Positions 9,660-20,549 of a DNA stretch of 29,081 nucleotides are shown piece by piece. The notes under the pieces were generated by a model. It ran no database searches. It was not told the origin of the DNA and worked only from the letters and a program-made list of their open reading frames with translations. The DNA is taken from assembly GCA_034698045.1 (NCBI GenBank), contig JAQGAU010000398.1:1-29081 (forward strand). The letters run 5' to 3'. The DNA comes from Paramacrobiotus richtersi (lineage: Eukaryota > Tardigrada > Eutardigrada > Parachela > Macrobiotidae). The translations under genes were made by a program, and so were the position numbers. Position 1 is the stretch's first letter, and each line of letters begins with the position of its first letter.

Positions 9660-11715
9660 CGTTTCGTAGTGCCCACTCTTGACAGTCTCTGGGAGTTTGC
9701 TGTTGAGTTGTCAGCAGAAGTGTCACTGGTTATTTTGACGCGCTGACATCTCCATAAACACGCAACAAGATTCCACGCCCTTTTACCGTGCGCCGGGGTT
9801 GACCAAGCAATAAATAAAAAAACTCAAGGAATAATTAGCGTAAAACAATTCCACCGATACGACTGCGAATATTCGGTAACTTCTGCCACAAAGGTCCCCC
9901 ATAACTATCGTTATTATGAATGCTGCAATAAACGAAGCCCTTAGGACAGCATTCACGCAGCTAGAGACCAGCAGCATCTTAACCGCCGATGTGATGTTTT
10001 TTTTAGAATGGTTTGTTTTCTGGGTCATTTTGCTCTGATTTGCTTGCTCTTCAGAACGAAACATCGTAATGAACCGTTTCAATTTCCCAGTAGTCGAGCT
10101 TCGTTCCGTCAATGGGCTGGAAAATTGAGTCAGCGGATTGTTTTTGCTTCGGAATAGAAGATATCCGATCAGGGACATGCTGGTTACCAAAATTTCGGAA
10201 TATGTGAAAAGAATGGCAAAGATCGGTAAGGAGTATTAACGTATCGTTCCTTGCTAGGTCACACAGCCGTATGTTCCGTGGACGTCGAAAGCACAGAAAC
10301 GTCTGCGGAACTTACCATTCCTATTTGATACACATTAGTCCATTGTCGAACCCACACGGCTTTAGGCTTGGTACCAGGGAGTGACTGTCCAATCAAGTCA
10401 AAAACGCATGTTATTGAAGCTAATATTATCACACCTGCGACAACAAAGCACATCCTCATCTGGGTAGCTGCAGCGCTCGGCTTAGGATTGGAAAGCAAAA
10501 GGTCACAAGTTGTAATAAATTAGACAACAAGTTCATCCTAGAAGAACAAATCCGGATAGGCGTTAGCAGCTCTGAATAACGCAGTAGGCAGCTCGTCACT
10601 CCTGGCAACCAGTTAAAGGAACAGTTTCAAGGACACAAGCAAAGACTTACCAGTTTGTACCGAATGTTGCCACCGAGTAAAGGAAATCAAAGAACGCCAT
10701 TGATATTTTCCGGGCTTTCGTAGGCTTCTGTTCAGAAATACAAATCCTTTTAGATTATTCCAGCACCGGCTTTTCAATATTAAGGTGGAAAACAGTTTTC
10801 GAAATAACTAGCTCCATTATGTTGCATAAATTCCACTTACAATAAAACTATTTCACCGCGACGTCACCATATTAATTAATACACAACCCATAGTTCCATA
10901 GCACGCAATAAAATCCTACTAAACTGGATTTAGAAGAGTTATGTTGAATGTTGATGGCTCGGTAACGTCTGTAACAGACAAAGCACGCGGAAGCAAATAT
11001 TACTAACTTCGTAGGTGGTTTCCCTGATGCCGAAATACACGCAGTTCGACCATCTGTAACAAGATATTAAATAACTGTAGCAAGACTTCGGCTGTATTAT
11101 AGTGCAAAAATTAGCTTAGGCAGTTCTTTTCACGTGTGGCATCAATTTACCTAAAGCTACACACAGACGTCAAACGTGAGCAGTTATTATTACAGCACCA
11201 TTGGTAAGAAAAGACGGCCGTGAGTTCCAAAGCTGCCACTGGTCGATACATCCACAGCTGCCACGCAAGACAGCTGCTCACTCTTACTGTGGCAGATACC
11301 AAAGGTCATAGGAAGATTACCAGTGACCTGTGATGACGACTCACTGAACAGCGTTGACTGTCGGTCGGATGTAGTTTGGATTCAGTTGCTTCTTGTCGAG
11401 TTACCGGTTAGCTGCAATAAACGATACTCCCTACGTGCCTCACACTTACATTGCCAGTAGATCAAAAGCAGCAATCGCCAGCAACATAGTCGCTCGGTAC
11501 GTTGTCATCCTTTTTAACAGGACAATATTGAGGCTATTTCCGATGGTCGTTAACACAAACCAAACCGGAGCAAGAACCCTTTGAGGTATCATGAGTTCGG
11601 GATGCGTCCAGTCATTCTTATATGCCCATTCGCAAGTGTTGTTCGTATGATTCCTGGAGCCGAAGACCGTCTGATTCTGGCCGACTGTATCATCGGTAAC
11701 AGTGAAGTTCCGCAT
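9660..11715 (-). pseudogene. GPCR pseudogene, tandem paralogue of the gene at 7048-8838
   Basis: The exon map is the same as in the intact neighbour: 11715-11450, 11053-11008 (46 nt), 10727-10651, then 10537 onward, all with proper GT-AG borders. The N terminus reads MRNFTVTDDTVGQNQT, and TM1-TM3 are intact. In the last exon the frame breaks after a motif matching FPIQSR (near 10470, two extra bases). It breaks again after VSSADVSVLSTST (near 10270, one extra base, then a TAG), near 10230 (two bases missing), and at the NPxY motif (near 9790, one extra base). The homology still continues to about 9660. Four shifts exclude a working receptor. The close similarity of introns and even upstream sequence indicates a fairly recent tandem duplication. 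Confidence 0.9.
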
Positions 11716-12020
11716 GCTTGCCTGCCTGCTACAAAGGTCAAAAACATTAAAACAGAAAACGCTTTAAAAGTTAGTTACTTTATGGACTACGGTACATGTA
11801 TAATTTGAAACTGCTCTTGTACAAAAAATGCGATGGTTGTATCTGCCAAAGGCCACAGCAGAAGCAGTTACACTCTAGTGCGTGTGAATCTTTGTGAAGA
11901 TCCATCATGTCCATAAATATGACAATCGATCGCGTGTGATCACTAGGCTAATTATGGTGCGTAGTAACTAAACCTGTTTGAATGTAGTTTCTGGCCTTTC
12001 AGCTTCCAGGTACACGTGAC
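11716..12020. other. 5' flank of the GPCR pseudogene
   Basis: The first ~130 bp are alignable by eye to the 5' flank of the intact GPCR (for example AAAATGCGA near 11824 and near 8950). The TATA-like motif is changed here. No gene. Confidence 0.5.
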
Positions 12021-12200
12021 AAAAAGAAATTTTCTCATAAAGAAATTTCGTCGGATCACTTTACATAAGGAGATTTTCACATAAAGAATTTTCTCCGGCT
12101 CCCATTACACAAAGAAACCTCCAGGGTTCATACCACATAAAAAAGGTTCTGGGTCAGTTTCTATAAGCAGAACCTACATGACGCACAAAGAAATTGCACT
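12021..12200 (+). repeat. Degenerate tandem repeat, CATAAAGAAATTT-like units
   Basis: About six diverged units containing ACATAAAGAA-type cores occur at roughly 25-30 bp spacing: near 12035, 12063, 12078, 12109, 12139 and 12184. The period is irregular, so this is an old tandem array or the end of a decayed element. No coding. Confidence 0.4.
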
Positions 12201-13226
12201 CATAATCTGCGCATACAAAAGGTTATTATTTTTAAAAACTTTAATGACCAACCACGAAACCACTTATAACGCCATACCATTTGCAATGCACTACTTAGTG
12301 GAATCTTCTGATGATTTGTCTAACATATGCTTCGCCGTTTTCACTAGTCACAATACAAAGACGAACCTATTAACATGACACCACAGTAACCGAAATGAAT
12401 ACGGTATACAGTACTGTATGAACATGCATGCAAAGAATATGAACGTTCTCCGTACGTGCATTGTTAGTCTGTAGACGTAGTCAGACGGTAGTCTTCCCGG
12501 CACCAAATCGGAACATGATCCTTCCACCGAGCAAACATAGAGAAAATTTGAACACAGTTTTATTTGTGTGTTCCGTATAATTGACAATCTTTCAAATAAT
12601 CTGCGTACTGCTTTTTTAACTGCACAAATGATTGTAATGTGCCGACACTTTATCGTTACCTGCTGCGAACACTTTCTTATATTTAAACAAAATTCAAAAA
12701 ATAGTGCTATACAGTAGAGTTGGTAAAGCTCCTTCCGTCGGCATACCACTTGTCATTCTCTGCTTCTTTGCAGCTAAGCTCTAGACGCAGAAACAGGAAT
12801 AGAAATTTTTTTAGAACCTCGCGGATCCTTCATATAATTTAAGTCGTGTTTTGGGGAAACAAGTAAGAGCTGTGTACGTATTAGTGTAGGGAACTTATAA
12901 GTGCGCCAACTGGTAAACTTGATGGTTATAGCTTCATCATGATCCCTGGCGTTTTTTTAGTGGTTTTGTTCTTTAGTGTGTGATTGTGTATTACTGAGTA
13001 GTGTAACACGTTCAATATGCACAGCGGGAAAAGAATTACAGTTCACATAATAATCTAACGGAGTCTCGAAACAAAATGGATTCTCTGGAATATTTTTTCG
13101 TCAATTAACATTTGAAATGCAAGGAACATGAGAACATCGATGCCAAAATAAACGCAGGCTTCTTCGGTGCTGCCGTTTGCACATACAACTCAACGGTAGA
13201 CCCATGAAAGACATGAAAATCGCCGG
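12201..13226. other. Intergenic, no supported gene
   Basis: The 133-codon minus frame at 12348-12749 is Cys/Phe/Ile-rich, matches no family I know and has no neighbouring exons. The 13080-13226 stretch is the 3' flank of the protease gene. Confidence 0.4.
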
Positions 13227-14761
13227 CTAATAAGTATTCAGAACGTTAGAAATCCAATCCAGAACTGCGGACGCTCGGGCATAAACTGTTGGGATGGTTG
13301 AATGTCCACAACCACTACCACGAACAAGGCTTTTGTTAGACAGCAAATTATGCAGTGTTTAAGCTAGCGTTACTACACTTAGATACTTACGCAGATGAAA
13401 CAAACGATGTAACTCCATAAAGTGTCCACTGCCCAGTCGTTTCGTTTCGACACACCAGTGGCCCTCCACTGTCACCCGAACAACTACAAAACGCACCGGT
13501 TGCCTACTCAAAAAATCTACCCAAACAAGCAATGCTACTGTACCTGCTTTTTCCGGGTGTTAATGCGCAAATCATACTGTCAGTAACAATGCCGTATGTC
13601 CGATCACAGAGTGTCTGCGAGTAGAGCTCCACATCCGTCTGCCGGAGAGCTCGAGCGTATACTGGAGCGGAAAGATTCTGTGCCGTGCTGTAAGTTTATC
13701 AAACTCACTTTTCCCGGACATCTTTAATTTAAACGGTTTATACCTTCCCCAGCCAGTTGTGTAACAAGTAGTCCCAACCGGTGGATCAGGAGAATGCGTG
13801 CTCGGCAAACAAACCGGCTGAACGTGGTCACTGAAGTTCATTACCTGTTGAATACGATTAATGAGTTCACACGCATGAACAAATTCTACGAGAGCTTTAC
13901 TCCATACATACCCGTTTAGTTTTCACTAGGCAAAAATCATTATTGACTTTGTTGAAAGGCAGCCCATACTGTGGATGTATATGCACGGATTCCATGGCTG
14001 ATTCCATCTGATACGGCTCACTTCCGGTAGTAGTGTTGTGATCGCCGATGATCACTACAAGATTTCCATAGGAACTGTAAGAAGACAGAAAACAAACTGG
14101 ATACTTCCACGTTCTTTATATAATATGTAATTGATGTACAGACACGCGGTGCTTACAAAGGAGCGCAACAGTGTGCTGCAGTGAGGATCCATCGATCAGA
14201 TATCTGAAAACCCGAACAACTTCACAATACCTTTCCTTAGGTTTATGATGCCAAAGTGGTCTCTTGAAAGCCTAGCTAGTTTCTTACAATGGAACCGCCG
14301 CAATGAAAAAACATGCCCAGCTGGGGCGGACGTCGGTTGACGAATGCCACTTGCCACGGCCAGCTATGCGCAACCGCCTGCAAATTTAGTTGTCAATTAT
14401 TCCGATGAATACACAAATTTCAGTACACCATTCATACATCAAAAAGTTCCATAAAAATTAACATTGGACGTTTACGTGGTAAAAATATTCCCAATATGAA
14501 ACGTACCTCTTCGCCACCAACAATACGACTATCAGGATGCTCGCCAAACCATACCGGCTGGTTTGCGAATAAATTCATAAGAGGCGAACGGAAGAAAGCC
14601 GGTGTTCGCGATTCTTTGGATACTGTTAATCTAGGTGAGATCACTGGAATTCCACATGTCGGAGCTGGTAAAACAGATTCCAGTGTAAATCTTGCATGAA
14701 CAATCAAACAACAGCAGATGACCAGCATCCGCCATCCAGTACTGAAAACTGATTCAGACAT
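13227..14761 (-). CDS. Secreted S1A serine protease (chymotrypsin fold), eight exons
   Basis: Exons (minus): 14761-14507, 14377-14288, 14203-14157, 14074-13912, 13844-13744, 13687-13544, 13483-13391, 13314-13227. They total 981 nt, giving 326 residues, and every junction is GT-AG and in phase. Residues 10-25 form a hydrophobic signal segment. A propeptide with one Cys (PTCGIP) is followed by the activation site R-IVGG. The triad is present: His in ILTAAHC, Asp in NNDFCLVK (the usual NDIALL), Ser in CSGDSGGPL. The residue at the S1-pocket position 189 is Ser, not Asp, and position 216 is probably Val. Cleavage after large or small hydrophobic residues is therefore more likely than trypsin-like Arg/Lys cleavage. 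It is probably a secreted zymogen with a digestive or immune role; the role is inference. The longer frame to 14803 begins with GTG, so the ATG at 14761 is chosen. Confidence 0.92.
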
Positions 14762-14973
14762 GACTGCTTGATTTAGATTGCAAAGATTTCGCAGATTTAT
14801 CACAGACAGCCAGACGTTCGAATTACAGAATTGTAATAAACAAGGAAAGGTGAACAGTCGGAATTTGTGTCAATTTGCGATCAGACTATTACCACAGCTT
14901 TCAGAGATACGATAAGGGAGATCAGAGTAAAAACGAGATACACTAATAACTCCAAGCGGCCGGCATCGGAAAC

Positions 14974-14980
14974 TTTATAG
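14974..14980 (-). promoter_or_regulatory. Candidate TATA box of the serine protease
   Basis: The minus strand reads CTATAAAGTT about 215 bp upstream of the protease ATG. The distance allows a long 5' UTR or a leader intron. Supported by motif only. Confidence 0.35.
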
Positions 14981-15906
14981 ACTAATGCTCAACATGTGCA
15001 TACTTAATTGGAATCCGACTGTGGTTTCGCTTCTTAGAAACCATGCTTATTATAAGCAAATCCTGTTGTACATTAGACTGGGTTTCCGGAAATGTTTATG
15101 TAAATGCGCACAACAGCGGCACGAAACAGACAATGGTATCATGAAGTGATATTTGCTGTGTAATGTCCGCTGACTTGAGGAAGATTAGCTCGGTGGTTAG
15201 TTCCGTTCTTTCTTTAGATAGCGCCCATTGTCTCGTGATAAGGTACTTGTAGACCGGTTGCGGTTCTTTTGAAAGTTTAGAACTGGTACCGACGTAATAT
15301 GTACTTAAACGCGATGAACTGGAAAAAATATTTGCTTTTTGCTCAAGTTAAGACGTACGTACGTAAATCGTTGCTGTCAGTATAGTTTCGAAGTGCGTTC
15401 TTTCGAATACGTAAAATCGGCTTTTAATGGTTTTCCTACTTTGTCCAATCTCCTTGCGTCACCAAAAGAGTGAGGAACACCATCGTTCGGTCTATTTGAT
15501 AGAGTGACCTCATCGGTCTTTCTTAATGCATAAGCCTGGAAAATAATGTTTATTTAGCGTTCCTCGTGGCTCAGGTTATCGGTTGACTCCGAGAAACTGT
15601 GCGAATTGTTATTGCACGTTATCGTTCCACTGACAAAGTAAACAAAGGTGGCTCTTTCGACCACGTGCTGAACCTCAAGTAACCCATGAGGTTAAATGGT
15701 GTTTATGTCCTTAATCACTGGCAGATAAGACACCATTTGATTATGAGTTGTGACAACTGATTACATATTAAAGCAGACAGAACAACGTGGACCGAATCTA
15801 CCATTACATTCTGTTTACAAGATTGATCGTCAACGTTAACATTGTCTTCCACTGCTTTTGGATTTGTATACGTATGGTAGAAAACTGTGATTCTTTTACG
15901 ACAACA
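14981..15906. other. Intergenic between divergent protease and DUF4773 genes
   Basis: It must contain the start regions of both divergent genes. I see no frame with family resemblance. The extended frame starting at 15787 begins with GTG and only adds a leader to the DUF4773 signal peptide. Confidence 0.45.
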
Positions 15907-16639
15907 ATGCTTTCTTTATTGGGACTGTTTCTCCTCATAGCATCATCTTCTGCTCAGTCTGGTACTTCTACCGCAATAAAGATGCATCTACCTTTACTAA
16001 CTCTTACATTGATTTATAATTGCAGAGGAGAATTTAATTTCGGACAAGTTTCCCATTGCTTTGGGAACGCCCCAGTTAAAGGAGAATCCGGTACATCGGT
16101 TGGCTAAAGCCAATCCAGGCCAAGGATGCTACTGCGACAAGGCATCGGAGATGTGTGCATGCTGTGAACACTTGAAGATTCCGCGTTTCCATCTGGACGA
16201 AGTTGGTAGGAAACCGTTGCCGTTGGTCGGTATCAATGTAAACACAAATTATTTCAGGATGCGCTGAAGTAGTGTACCTGCCAGAAGAACTGGGAGCATC
16301 CTTTATACTGGAAGTGGATAATTTCATTCTAGTCAATAAAACCATTTCCGGTACGCCAAAGATCAGATTAATGTTGTACTATGAAATTTTAAGAAATATT
16401 TGTCAACAGCGCGTAATCCTCCGCCGTTGTGCTATACCATCCCCCAAATCCCACTGGACTGCCAGTTGTGTCTGCAAGTGTACGACCTGGATTTCAACTG
16501 GCAGAAGCTGGATATTAGTGGCTGTGGCAAGGTCCTGGGACGAATCGAGGGAATGGACATTTTTACCGTTAAGCTGGGTTGTTTCAATCTGCCATTGAAA
16601 GAAGCTCCGAAACATCTGGACGCACGGGAAGAACTGTAG
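15907..16639 (+). CDS. DUF4773-type secreted cysteine-rich protein, copy 1
   Basis: Exons: 15907-15961, 16026-16205, 16258-16350, 16410-16639. They total 558 nt, giving 185 residues, with all introns 50-65 bp and all in phase 1. A signal peptide (MLSLLGLFLLIASSSAQS) precedes the domain. The domain begins at GCYCDKASEMCACC, the Cys-rich signature, followed by IPRFHLDEVGC, a beta-rich middle (LGASFILEVDNFILVNKT) and a second Cys set (PPPLCYTIP, QLCLQVYDL, SGCGKVL, KLGCF). This order is that of the DUF4773 family of arthropods and relatives. Molecular function is unknown. An upstream in-frame ATG at 15874 would add 11 residues; I prefer 15907 because it gives a standard signal peptide and the same length as copy 2. 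Confidence 0.9.
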
Positions 16640-17531
16640 TTCAGAAGGGAAAGGATTCGCAACTGGAATAGTCCAATTCGATCGGATATCTCGGAAATGC
16701 CTGCAAACGTTTTTCAGCCTGTGGCTGCATTCCGTTGTTGTACATACATATCATATCTCTGCTTCTGTACATTTCTGCCGGATTGCTATATACTTGCCGA
16801 TGTTTAGTTTTATAGCATCGGTTTTTACTGGTTTATTGAGCAGAATTTCGTTGTTGTGAACCACACCAATTATGCGGGCAGTGTACTATGTACAAGATTA
16901 AACAGACCTATATCCGCTAACACACCATAGTGCTAACAAATTATGCAGTTTACATGTTAAATCTTTGCAGATATAAAAACTGTTAATGAAACTGTGTAAT
17001 GCAAAATTAAAAATCGCATCTTTCGATCATAACTACATTGCATGTGGTTAACTGTTTGTTTGTAAGATAATTTTTGTTTTGTTTTTTATCATAAAACACA
17101 TTAAACTGTACGGTTTACCTACCTGTACGTATGTACAATATTTTCTAAAATCTGTTGTCATTACAGGTAGTATATTGTGTTTGGATAAAGGTGTATAGTT
17201 AATTACTCACATCTCGATACATGTTGACATAGGGGTCACTCACATGTCCGGAATAAAGCACTGATAAGACTCAGTTCATTCGAATTTAGAATTTCAGAGC
17301 ATTGGCCACAGCTTTCTGATAAGAAATCACGCACAACCGCGGAAAAACAGGTCAACATGAGCAACTGTGGAGATTACAGTGAAGTCCACCTTATTTAAAG
17401 CTGACTTGCATGATAATGGTCTGTCAAATTTTTCTGCTAGGTGTCAGACACAAGTCAACTTCAAGAATCATATTCATACATAAGAACTGCAATTTACTTC
17501 CTTTGGCAGTCCAGCATTCACGTGTGCAAGG
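16640..17531. other. Intergenic between DUF4773 copies 1 and 2
   Basis: A/T-rich 3' flank of copy 1, with an ATTAAA-type possible polyadenylation signal near 17004, then the 5' flank of copy 2. I see no gene and no mobile element here. Confidence 0.45.
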
Positions 17532-18321
17532 ATGCTGCTCCACGTGACGTTGCTCCTTCTAGCAACATCTGCCGCTCTATCCGGTACGCGAACATGCTCA
17601 TTTTCTCCAGTCGGTTTAATCATCCATAACGATGTATATTTTTAGATGAGGATGTGTTTCCGGGGACATTCCCCATGCCTACGGATGCGCAACGTTTTGA
17701 AACTAATGCTCTGCATGAACTAGCCAGAGCAAATCCAGGTCAAGGGTGTTACTGTAATGAAAAGTCCCAGATGTGCGCCTGTTGCGAACATTTAACCATT
17801 GCGCGCTTTCATCTGGATGAAGTTGGTAAGAATGAAAGAAGTGGGTTTAATGTGATCAAGCGACTGATTACTGAATTTCTAGCATGCGCGGAAGTGGTGT
17901 ATATGCCCCAGGAACTAGGGGCCTCGTTTCTCCTGGAACTGGACAACATCATATTATTCAATAAGACTGTCTCAGGTACGGAGTTCTTAAGTAGATTTTG
18001 CATATTACACATTGTAATGGAAAGTGTACATCGTGCAGCAAATGCTGCATACAGCGTCATATTTACGTAGGTCTGTTCAAATATGCAGAGCGTGATCCTC
18101 CGCCCATGTGCTACACAATCCCCGGTATACCGTTAGAGGCCCAGCTGTGTTTGCAAGTGTACGACCTGGATTTCAACTGGCAGAAACTGACCTTCAGCGG
18201 ATGTGGCAAAATTCTGGCTGAACTCGCTGGATTCGAAATCTTTTCCATCAAGCTGGGCTGCTTTAACCTACCGATATTGAAAGTACCGCAAGAACTTGAT
18301 TACCTGCACGAGGAACTTTAA
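17532..18321 (+). CDS. DUF4773-type secreted cysteine-rich protein, copy 2
   Basis: Exons: 17532-17583, 17646-17825, 17883-17975, 18089-18321. They total 558 nt, giving 185 residues. Exon sizes and phases are nearly identical to copy 1, so this is a tandem duplicate. The signal peptide is MLLHVTLLLLATSAALS. The domain has GCYCNEKSQMCACC, IARFHLDEVGC (here AC across the junction), PPPMCYTIP, QLCLQVYDLDFNWQ and SGCGKILAELAG, and ends LHEEL. The C-terminal half is much more conserved with copy 1 than the segment just after the signal peptide. Secretion is predicted; the function is unknown. It converges on the GILT gene, with 325 bp between the stop codons. Confidence 0.9.
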
Positions 18322-18462
18322 AAAGAGTTGGTATTCCTGTCTTGTTTTCTTTGGATAGTCAGTAATTATCACTGGCTTCATAACTGTATTATAAACAGTT
18401 TGTGGACGAAACAATGTACTGTCTGGTAATGTGCTTGAAATTTCTCCTTCATCCAGGGTGAA

Positions 18463-18468
18463 TTTATT
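18463..18468 (-). terminator. Polyadenylation signal for the GILT gene
   Basis: AATAAA on the minus strand, about 180 bp past the GILT stop at 18647. A plus-strand AATAAA at 18632-18637 could serve the convergent DUF4773 copy 2. If so, the two transcripts would overlap. Confidence 0.4.
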
Positions 18469-18646
18469 CAAATTTATATTCTCAAATCACAGTCAAAAAC
18501 TTCCACCGGTAACGCAAATCAGTAAACAACTTCATCAACTTACTAATCGTTCTTGCGGGATTTCCGCTACGAAATATAAAATCAACAAAAGTATGAAAAT
18601 TTGCAAAAAGTCCGAAGACATGAAAACAGAAAATAAAACAACTGAA

Positions 18647-19641
18647 CTATTCATTGCATGCATCCGGCTTCGTTCCCTGCAACCATCAGAAAAGCCATAT
18701 TAACTGCTGGATAGACTGAAAATCTTGTGCGAAGTTGCAACTTACCGTATATGTATCACAGATGAGGCCCAGAAGGTCATACAGCGAACGCGACTGGATG
18801 TGATCATTATGAACCTAATCATAGCAATTCTGTACACACTGTTATTTTTTCGTGTTATTCGCGTTCCCGCTTACCCCATTGACCACCATCCAAGGAACCG
18901 CCGTCAGTTTGGGATTTAGAGACTCCGTCCGGACTCCCATCTGGTGCTCCAGTTCGTTCCCTTCCGAGTTTTGTGAGCATTTGTCAATCGGGGAAAAGTC
19001 AATACCTTGTTCTTTTGCGCACTAGCAAATCGGGAGAAAATCCACCAAATTACATCGTTTCTTCGTAAAATACATCACAGATGTTCTTACATTTGGTCCA
19101 GCAGAAGATGGATCAGCAGTCGTTTCCATGCAATGTATTAATGTTTGAATGCGAGGAAGCTTTGTTGTGGGATCCACGATGCTAGACGGCAAATATTTAA
19201 TGGCGCAGGACTACAAAAACATAACAATTATTTCCAAAAACATGAGCATTACTTATTTGCACATACTTCGATAACGTTTCCGACACATTCCCGGGGACCG
19301 TGTTGGCATGTAAACACCCAGTTATCGCCATCTTTCGTTTGCTAAAAGAGTACAATTTTCAAACCTGTGGAAAAGCACAGATTTGTCTTACAGACCGTTG
19401 CTTTTCCATAAGGAACCATCGAAACATTCATGATACTGTTGATCTGCTGCACGGTGGGGTACAGCTGGCCTTTGATAAAAGCGATACTATTGGGGCACAG
19501 TGTTTCGTAGAACACTTCCAGCAGAACGGGTTCAGCATCCTTAACCCGGTGATGGCGATGCTTGTGGTGTCTTTTGCTGTTTACTTGACTCAACGCAAAC
19601 AACACGCAAAATAGCACCAGACATTTACCGGTAAGCTCCAT
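18647..19641 (-). CDS. GILT-family thiol reductase (gamma-interferon-inducible lysosomal thiol reductase), six exons
   Basis: Exons (minus): 19641-19396, 19341-19253, 19181-19091, 19021-18875, 18814-18746, 18676-18647. They total 672 nt, giving 223 residues. The signal peptide is followed by a basic His-rich run (KRHHKHRHHR). The thioredoxin-like core starts LLEVFYETLCPNS. The family signature is present as CQHGPRECVGN followed by IEVC. Later blocks LIHCME, GIDFSPIDKC, VPWMVVNGVH and LICDTYT match GILT order. The redox motif is CPNS, so the second Cys of CxxC is Ser, as in several invertebrate GILTs. This may leave isomerase-like or partial activity in lysosomes or the extracellular space. 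The first donor is a weak GTCTGT; it was chosen because it keeps family spacing (YGKATQTKDG). The frame extending to 19695 begins with TTG. Confidence 0.93.
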
Positions 19642-20549
19642 TTTTGCAAAGTGCCGGAAAAGATAGCCGGAACAGTAGGGTAATAACTGGAACAAACTAT
19701 GCTTAAATGAGATGTCTATACGATGATTTGGGAATTCTCAGTCAGGTGCACTTGTCAGATGACGGTCACAATACGGAACAACATGTCTAATGTACCGTGT
19801 TGTTACCAGACAAGAGCCTTATCAAATATGGTGCTTTATCGTCCGCCGCATGTAACCGGTAATCATATCGATAGCAAAGTACGTGGTGGCTTTAAGTGTA
19901 TGTGTACGAAGAGCTATGTTTACATGCCTCGAATCTTTGTTATCAAAATCGTACCGTGAACACCGTGTGAACATACCATGCAATATGTTTAATATTCTCC
20001 GTTACATCGTCACACAAACTGATTGCAGAACAACTCAGCTCCGGTAACACTTAAATCTTTATGATTTAAATTACTGTTTAAAACATAGGCATCTCTTACA
20101 CGCGGTACTTCGTGGCATTACGGGACGAAGTTGATAACCGGAAAAATGCTTTGTACAAGCTTTGTAAATAATCTGTAGCCATTGTCGCTGTATTTTGTAG
20201 GTAGGAGGACTGTATGATTAGTGGAAGATTGACAGTTCCGGAGAAACATAAAGTTAATAAAGATTCTTTAGGATTACGGCAAATTGAGACCCCACTTACC
20301 CACTAATATTAACTAACACACCAATGTCATATTTTTTTATGCACACTGATATCAATATTCACAGATAGATACAACAATTTTGCAATGGTTACAAAAATAC
20401 TTGAATAAAACTTCTAAACTGATAAACAGTCAAAACTTATTTACATGGTGGTATAGATAACACCATTCCTGTTACAACTTACAAGTAACATTCAGCAAAA
20501 TATGCGCCATATTAATTCGTATTTCGAAGGCTACTGTGACAAGCTCAAG
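19642..20549. other. Intergenic, no gene seen
   Basis: 5' flank of GILT and 3' flank of DUF4773 copy 3, A/T-rich toward 20260-20500. The frame at 19723-19959 has no family resemblance. Confidence 0.45.

Noticed and set aside
12348..12749. 133-codon minus-strand frame
   Set aside because: Cys/Phe/Ile-rich, no family resemblance, no signal or membrane pattern that holds, no partner exons and an A/T-rich setting. Probably chance.
15787..15906. N-terminal extension of DUF4773 copy 1
   Set aside because: It begins with GTG and would bury the signal peptide. The ATG at 15907 gives the same length as copy 2.
19257..19396. Alternative GILT splice using the strong GTAAGA donor near 19391 and an AAAG acceptor near 19332
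   Set aside because: It stays in frame but loses the family spacing between VPYGKA and CQHG. The weaker GTCTGT donor preserves it. Transcript data could overturn this choice.
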